Assembly: GCA_034933285.1 (NCBI GenBank)
Contig: JAYFNT010000033.1
Span: 1-64,000 of the forward strand
Direction: 5' to 3'
Source: RPRC01 sp034933285
Lineage (GTDB): Bacteria; Desulfobacterota; Desulfuromonadia; Geobacterales; Geobacteraceae
Length of the DNA stretch: 64,000 bases
In this document: positions 60,687 through 64,000 of the stretch, piece by piece
Layout: each line of letters begins with the position of its first letter
How positions within the stretch are numbered: the first letter of the stretch is position 1
Notes under the pieces: model-generated
The model's input: the letters and a program-made list of their open reading frames with translations, nothing else
Told to the model about the DNA's origin: nothing
The model's database searches: none
Translations under genes and position numbers: made by a program

Positions 60687-61472
60687 ATGTCTGCGCAAAC
60701 GGATAAACTGGTAATCGGGGGAAGGGAGTTTTCTTCCAGGCTCATGGTCGGAACCGGTAAATATGCCGATTTCCGGCAGATGGCCCGGGCTTTGGAGATA
60801 TCAGGGGCGGAAATAGTCACGGTGGCCGTCCGCAGGGTCAACATATCCGACCGGGGCAAAGAATCTCTGCTCGACTATCTGGATACTTCAAGATATACCC
60901 TTCTGCCCAACACAGCCGGGTGTTATACTGCCGATGACGCAGTACGCACCTGTCGACTGGCGCGGGAGGCGGGATTGTCCGATTTCGTCAAGCTGGAAGT
61001 GCTGGGCGACGAGAAGACGCTTTTCCCTGACAACGAGGAATTGCTTAAGGCGGCGAAAATCCTGGTCAAGGAAGGCTTTACCGTCCTGCCGTACACCAGC
61101 GATGACCCGATCCTTTGCAGGAAACTGGAAGATCTCGGATGTGCCGCGGTTATGCCGCTCGGCGCGCCGATCGGAAGCGGCCTGGGCATTTGCAACCCCT
61201 ACAATATCAGGATCATAATGGAGACGGTCAAGATCCCGGTCATTGTTGATGCCGGGGTGGGGACGGCGTCGGACGCCGCAGTAGCAATGGAATTGGGGTG
61301 TGACGGAGTGTTGATGAACACCGGCATCGCCGGGGCCAAGGATCCCATTGCCATGGCTGAAGCCATGAAGCTGGCAGTCATTGCAGGTCGCCTGGCATAC
61401 CATGCCGGACGCATACCGAGGAAGCTCTATGCAACGGCCTCCAGCCCGCTGGAAGGAATAATAGGAGAATAG
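60687..61472 (+). CDS. thiG: Thiazole synthase ThiG
   Basis: The ATG at 60687 has AAAGGAG upstream, 17 bases after thiS. The 261-residue TIM barrel shows SRLMVGTGKYADF, TVAVRRVNI, LPNTAGCYTADDA, the Schiff-base lysine in FVKLEVLGDEKTLFPD, PIGSGLGICNPYNIRII and VDAGVGTASDAA. It condenses DXP, ThiS-thiocarboxylate and an imine to the thiazole phosphate of thiamine. Length and all motifs match the family. Confidence 0.96.
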   Translation: MSAQTDKLVIGGREFSSRLMVGTGKYADFRQMARALEISGAEIVTVAVRRVNISDRGKESLLDYLDTSRYTLLPNTAGCYTADDAVRTCRLAREAGLSDFVKLEVLGDEKTLFPDNEELLKAAKILVKEGFTVLPYTSDDPILCRKLEDLGCAAVMPLGAPIGSGLGICNPYNIRIIMETVKIPVIVDAGVGTASDAAVAMELGCDGVLMNTGIAGAKDPIAMAEAMKLAVIAGRLAYHAGRIPRKLYATASSPLEGIIGE

Positions 61473-61473
61473 G

Positions 61474-61516
61474 GGCAGGCAATGGGCAATGGGCAATAGG
61501 CGATGAGCAAGGGGCG
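61474..61516 (+). repeat. AATGGGC/AATAGGC heptamer repeat, third tract
   Basis: GGCAATGGGCAATGGGCAAT and related heptamers fill the gap between thiG and thiE, and the tract overlaps the annotated thiE start. The same repeat style follows the cytochrome gene (48802) and nuoI (54178). Confidence 0.55.
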
Positions 61517-62177
61517 AAACGTGTTGCGGGTTGCCGGGGACAGGGATGTCGACTTCAACCTCTACCTGATCACCAACAGGTGGCAGGTGCGGTGCGGTGA
61601 TCTGTGCACCGCTGTCGAAGCGGCACTCCGTGGTGGTGTCAGGGCAGTGCAGCTGCGGGAAAAAGATCTCTCTTCCCGCGAACTGCATGAGCTGGCTGCG
61701 CGGATGCGGGAAATCACCGGTCGCTACGGCGCGAGACTTATCATTAATGACCGGGCCGATGTCGCTTTTGCGGTCCGGGCCGACGGTGTCCACCTGGGGG
61801 GACACAGCATGCCGGTCCGGGATGTGAGAAAACTGGTTGGAGAACGTCTCATGGTCGGCGTATCCTGCCACAGCGTCGGCAGCGCATTGGCTGCCGAGGA
61901 AGGCGGCGCGGATTTCGTCACATTCAGCCCGATCTATGAAACTGCTTCCAAAATCGCATACGGCAGGCCGTTGGGCCCCGGGTTGCTGACAGAGGCTGTT
62001 GAACAGCTCCGCATACCGGTGTTCGCGCTCGGCGGGATAAAACTGGAAAGGATCAGCGAAGTGATGGGGCACGGCGCACGGGGGATTGCCCTGATCTCGG
62101 CGATCCTGGCAGCGGAGGATCCGGAACTGGCCGCACGCGAAATGCTGGCGGTCCTGGAGGCAAACACGCCGCGCTAA
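61503..62177 (+). CDS. thiE: Thiamine phosphate synthase ThiE
   Basis: The 224-residue TIM-barrel enzyme has VRAVQLREKDLSSRELHELA, RLIINDRADVAFAVRADGVH, SCHSVGSALAAEEGGADFVT and FALGGIKLERI. It joins HMP-pyrophosphate and thiazole phosphate to thiamine phosphate. The start at 61503 lies inside a heptamer repeat and has no good ribosome site; a GTG at 61521 could be the true start. It completes the riboswitch-controlled thiS-thiG-thiE group. Confidence 0.92.
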   Translation: MSKGRNVLRVAGDRDVDFNLYLITNRWQVRCGDLCTAVEAALRGGVRAVQLREKDLSSRELHELAARMREITGRYGARLIINDRADVAFAVRADGVHLGGHSMPVRDVRKLVGERLMVGVSCHSVGSALAAEEGGADFVTFSPIYETASKIAYGRPLGPGLLTEAVEQLRIPVFALGGIKLERISEVMGHGARGIALISAILAAEDPELAAREMLAVLEANTPR

Positions 62178-62255
62178 ACGGACACGAGCTTGGCTGCGGC
62201 TGCGGATGCCCGGTGGATTGCGCCGAAAAACCGCTGCCGTGCGCCGGATAAGGTA

Positions 62256-63215
62256 ATGGACTCAAAATTTATTCATCCAGAACTGCGATTCAACTCCTAC
62301 GGCTCCTACCTGCGGCGCCGCTTCGGCTGCCGGGTGAGCAAGGTAGTGGTCGACGGCGGCTTCACCTGCCCGAACAGGGACGGCGCAAAAGGGGTCGATG
62401 GCTGCATCTTTTGCGATAACCGTTCCTTTTCCCCTGGCGGCGCCAGGGAGACGCTTCCGATCGAGGAGCAGCTCGAGGCTGGAATCGCTTATCACCGGAA
62501 GAGGCTGGGGAGCAGGAAGTTCATCGTCTATTTCCAGAAATACTCCAATACCTACGGCCCGGCTGACAAGCTGCGCGACCTCTACTGTCGGGCTCTCGCA
62601 CATCCGGATGTGATCGGCATATCCATCGGCACCCGTCCCGACTGCCTCCCGCTCGAAACCCTGGACCTGCTGCAGGAAATCGCCCGTGAGCGGTATGTCT
62701 GCCTCGAACTGGGACTCCAGTCCGTGGATGATGAAATCCTCTCGCGTATAAACCGGGGACACAGTGTCGGAGAATACCTCAGGGCAGTGGAGTCGGCTGC
62801 CGGACGCGGCTTCCAGATCTGCACCCATCTCATCCATGGTTTCCCCGGAGAAACCAGGAAGGGTTTTCTGAAAACCGCCGAATTCATATCCGCCCTGCCG
62901 GTGGACTCCCTGAAGATCCATCAGCTGCACGCGGTCAGGGGTACCCGGTTGGCTGAAATGTTCGAAAGCGGTGAATTCGTTCCCCTGAGCCACAGTGACT
63001 ACGTTGCCGCAGTGTGTGATTTTCTCGAATTGATTCCACCCGGCATTACCATCCAGCGTCTTTACGGTTCGGCGCCGCTTGCCATACGCGTTGCACCTTC
63101 CTGGAATCTTAAGAACAACGCCATGTGGTATTCCGTGGTTCACGAGCTTGCCCGGCGCGGCACGTGGCAGGGTTCTGGAATCAATTCCGGACGTATGGCG
63201 GTCGGTAGCCCATGA
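62256..63215 (+). CDS. Radical SAM protein of the YhcC type
   Basis: The ATG at 62256, with GATAAGG upstream, gives 319 residues. The N-terminus RFNSYGSYLRRRFG and the cysteine cluster GGFTCPNRDGAKGVDGCIFC match the TIGR01212/YhcC family, in which the three cysteines bind the 4Fe-4S cluster. SIGTRPDCLP and ELGLQSVDDEIL follow as in Elp3/MiaB-like radical SAM barrels. Family members have no settled substrate; tRNA modification has been suggested for relatives. It stands 78 bases after thiE and could be co-transcribed with it, but no thiamine role is implied. Confidence 0.88.
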   Translation: MDSKFIHPELRFNSYGSYLRRRFGCRVSKVVVDGGFTCPNRDGAKGVDGCIFCDNRSFSPGGARETLPIEEQLEAGIAYHRKRLGSRKFIVYFQKYSNTYGPADKLRDLYCRALAHPDVIGISIGTRPDCLPLETLDLLQEIARERYVCLELGLQSVDDEILSRINRGHSVGEYLRAVESAAGRGFQICTHLIHGFPGETRKGFLKTAEFISALPVDSLKIHQLHAVRGTRLAEMFESGEFVPLSHSDYVAAVCDFLELIPPGITIQRLYGSAPLAIRVAPSWNLKNNAMWYSVVHELARRGTWQGSGINSGRMAVGSP

Positions 63216-63245
63216 GGGACATCCTCCCTGGAACAGGACGGAACC

Positions 63246-64000
63246 ATGTACTGTGACTACTTCGGATTCAGGGAACTTCCCTTCACCATCACTCCCAATC
63301 CCCGTTTCCTCTTCTTCAGCAAGAACCACCGGGAAGCCTACGCCCATCTGTTTTACGGCATCACCAACCGTTCGGGATTCATGGAGCTGACCGGAGAGGT
63401 GGGCTCAGGCAAGACCACGGTGATCCGTACCCTGCTGGAGCAGCTGGACAGAGACGACTACCGTACCGCCCTGATCGTCAACCCCTGCCTGTCAGGCCGG
63501 GAGTTGGTGCGGAGCATCAACCGGGAATACGGCTTGCCTTTCGAGGGTTTGAGCAGTTCGGAACTCCTGCAGGAACTCAACCGGTTTCTGCTGGCGGAGA
63601 ACGCAGCAGGCCGGACCGTCGTACTGGTGATAGACGAAGCCCAGAACCTTGAGCCCAGGGTGCTGGAACAGATCCGGCTCATCTCCAACCTGGAAACCGA
63701 GACCGACAAGCTGATTCAGATTGTTCTGGTGGGACAGCCGGAGCTTGCGCGTCTCCTGGAACGGACCGAATTGCGGCAGCTTTCACAGAGGATCGCGGTC
63801 CGTTTCCACTTGAGCCCAATGGATGCCGATGATACCAGGGCGTATATCGATCACCGGCTTGAGACGGCAGGCGGCAAGTTCGCCGTTACATTCTTTCCGG
63901 CTGCGTTGACAAAAATATACCGTTATTCCGGGGGGTTGCCAAGGCTTATCAACGTTTTGTGCGACCGTTCCCTGCTCATTGCCTACGGGAATTCTAAACG
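63246..64000 (+). CDS. ExeA/GspA-like AAA ATPase (partial, runs off the window)
   Basis: The frame opens at ATG 63246 and continues to the end of the window (251 codons visible). The N-terminus YFGFRELPFTITPNPRFLFF is the hallmark of ExeA-type ATPases. The Walker A motif GEVGSGKT, Walker B motif VLVIDEAQ, sensor region LVGQPEL and SQRIAVRFHLSPM follow. In the family, the ATPase acts in type II secretion, pilus or polysaccharide-export assembly, often with a C-terminal peptidoglycan-binding domain that would lie beyond 64000. It follows the radical SAM gene by 30 bases. Confidence 0.9.
   Translation, partial: MYCDYFGFRELPFTITPNPRFLFFSKNHREAYAHLFYGITNRSGFMELTGEVGSGKTTVIRTLLEQLDRDDYRTALIVNPCLSGRELVRSINREYGLPFEGLSSSELLQELNRFLLAENAAGRTVVLVIDEAQNLEPRVLEQIRLISNLETETDKLIQIVLVGQPELARLLERTELRQLSQRIAVRFHLSPMDADDTRAYIDHRLETAGGKFAVTFFPAALTKIYRYSGGLPRLINVLCDRSLLIAYGNSK

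Overview
The window looks like a chromosomal segment of a Geobacter-type member of the Desulfuromonadia (former Deltaproteobacteria). This is inferred from a 14-subunit complex I operon with fused nuoB-C-D, VPxPA/PEP-CTERM surface proteins, many multidomain sensor kinases, an HD-GYP phosphodiesterase, monohaem cytochrome c and a MucR-type regulator. The species cannot be named from the sequence alone.

Region 1 (1-9.6 kb) is accessory DNA. It holds the 3' end of a group II intron interrupting a PAS-sensor gene, two related DUF4410-like secreted proteins, and a possible type VI secretion cassette (orphan Hcp, small glycine-zipper protein, polytopic membrane protein). It also holds a CvfB-like RNA-binding protein, a Fic AMP-transferase bracketed by two copies of one operator block, an HD-GYP protein, and remnants of a REP-associated transposase, a VapC toxin and a glutathionylspermidine-synthase-like gene.

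Region 2 (9.87-33.0 kb) is the outstanding feature: a tightly packed, one-strand cluster of 19 genes, mostly overlapping by 4-14 bases and closed by a strong terminator. It begins with a partner-switching signalling module (STAS protein, RsbW-like kinase, periplasmic binding protein without a transporter, dCache/HAMP/PP2C phosphatase) and an MFS exporter. A biosynthetic set follows: two PaaK-like adenylating enzymes, a LuxE-like acyl-protein synthetase, a LuxC reductase fused to a third PaaK domain, a benzoate-CoA-ligase-like enzyme, an acyl carrier protein, three related GNAT-type proteins (two with degenerate GHKL ATPase domains), a PLP aminotransferase, a three-subunit molybdenum hydroxylase and a second MFS protein. 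I infer a sensor-controlled pathway that activates a carboxylic acid, reduces it to an aldehyde, further modifies it by amination, acylation or hydroxylation, and exports the product. No luciferase genes are present. I know of no described system with this composition.

Region 3 (33.0-43.4 kb) holds a cold-shock protein, three probable exosortase substrates, tRNA-Ser(CGA), and a translationally coupled phosphorelay (membrane PAS/GAF kinase, CheY-like receiver, hybrid kinase with two receivers).

Region 4 (43.6-59.9 kb) holds a MucR-like regulator, a bcp peroxiredoxin, and the complete nuoA-BCD-E-F-G-H-I-J-K-L-M-N operon, with a cytochrome c gene between nuoE and nuoF and an ankyrin-repeat gene between nuoH and nuoI. 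Region 5 (59.9-64 kb) holds a TPP riboswitch with attenuator controlling thiS-thiG-thiE, a radical-SAM protein, and the start of an ExeA-like ATPase that runs off the window.
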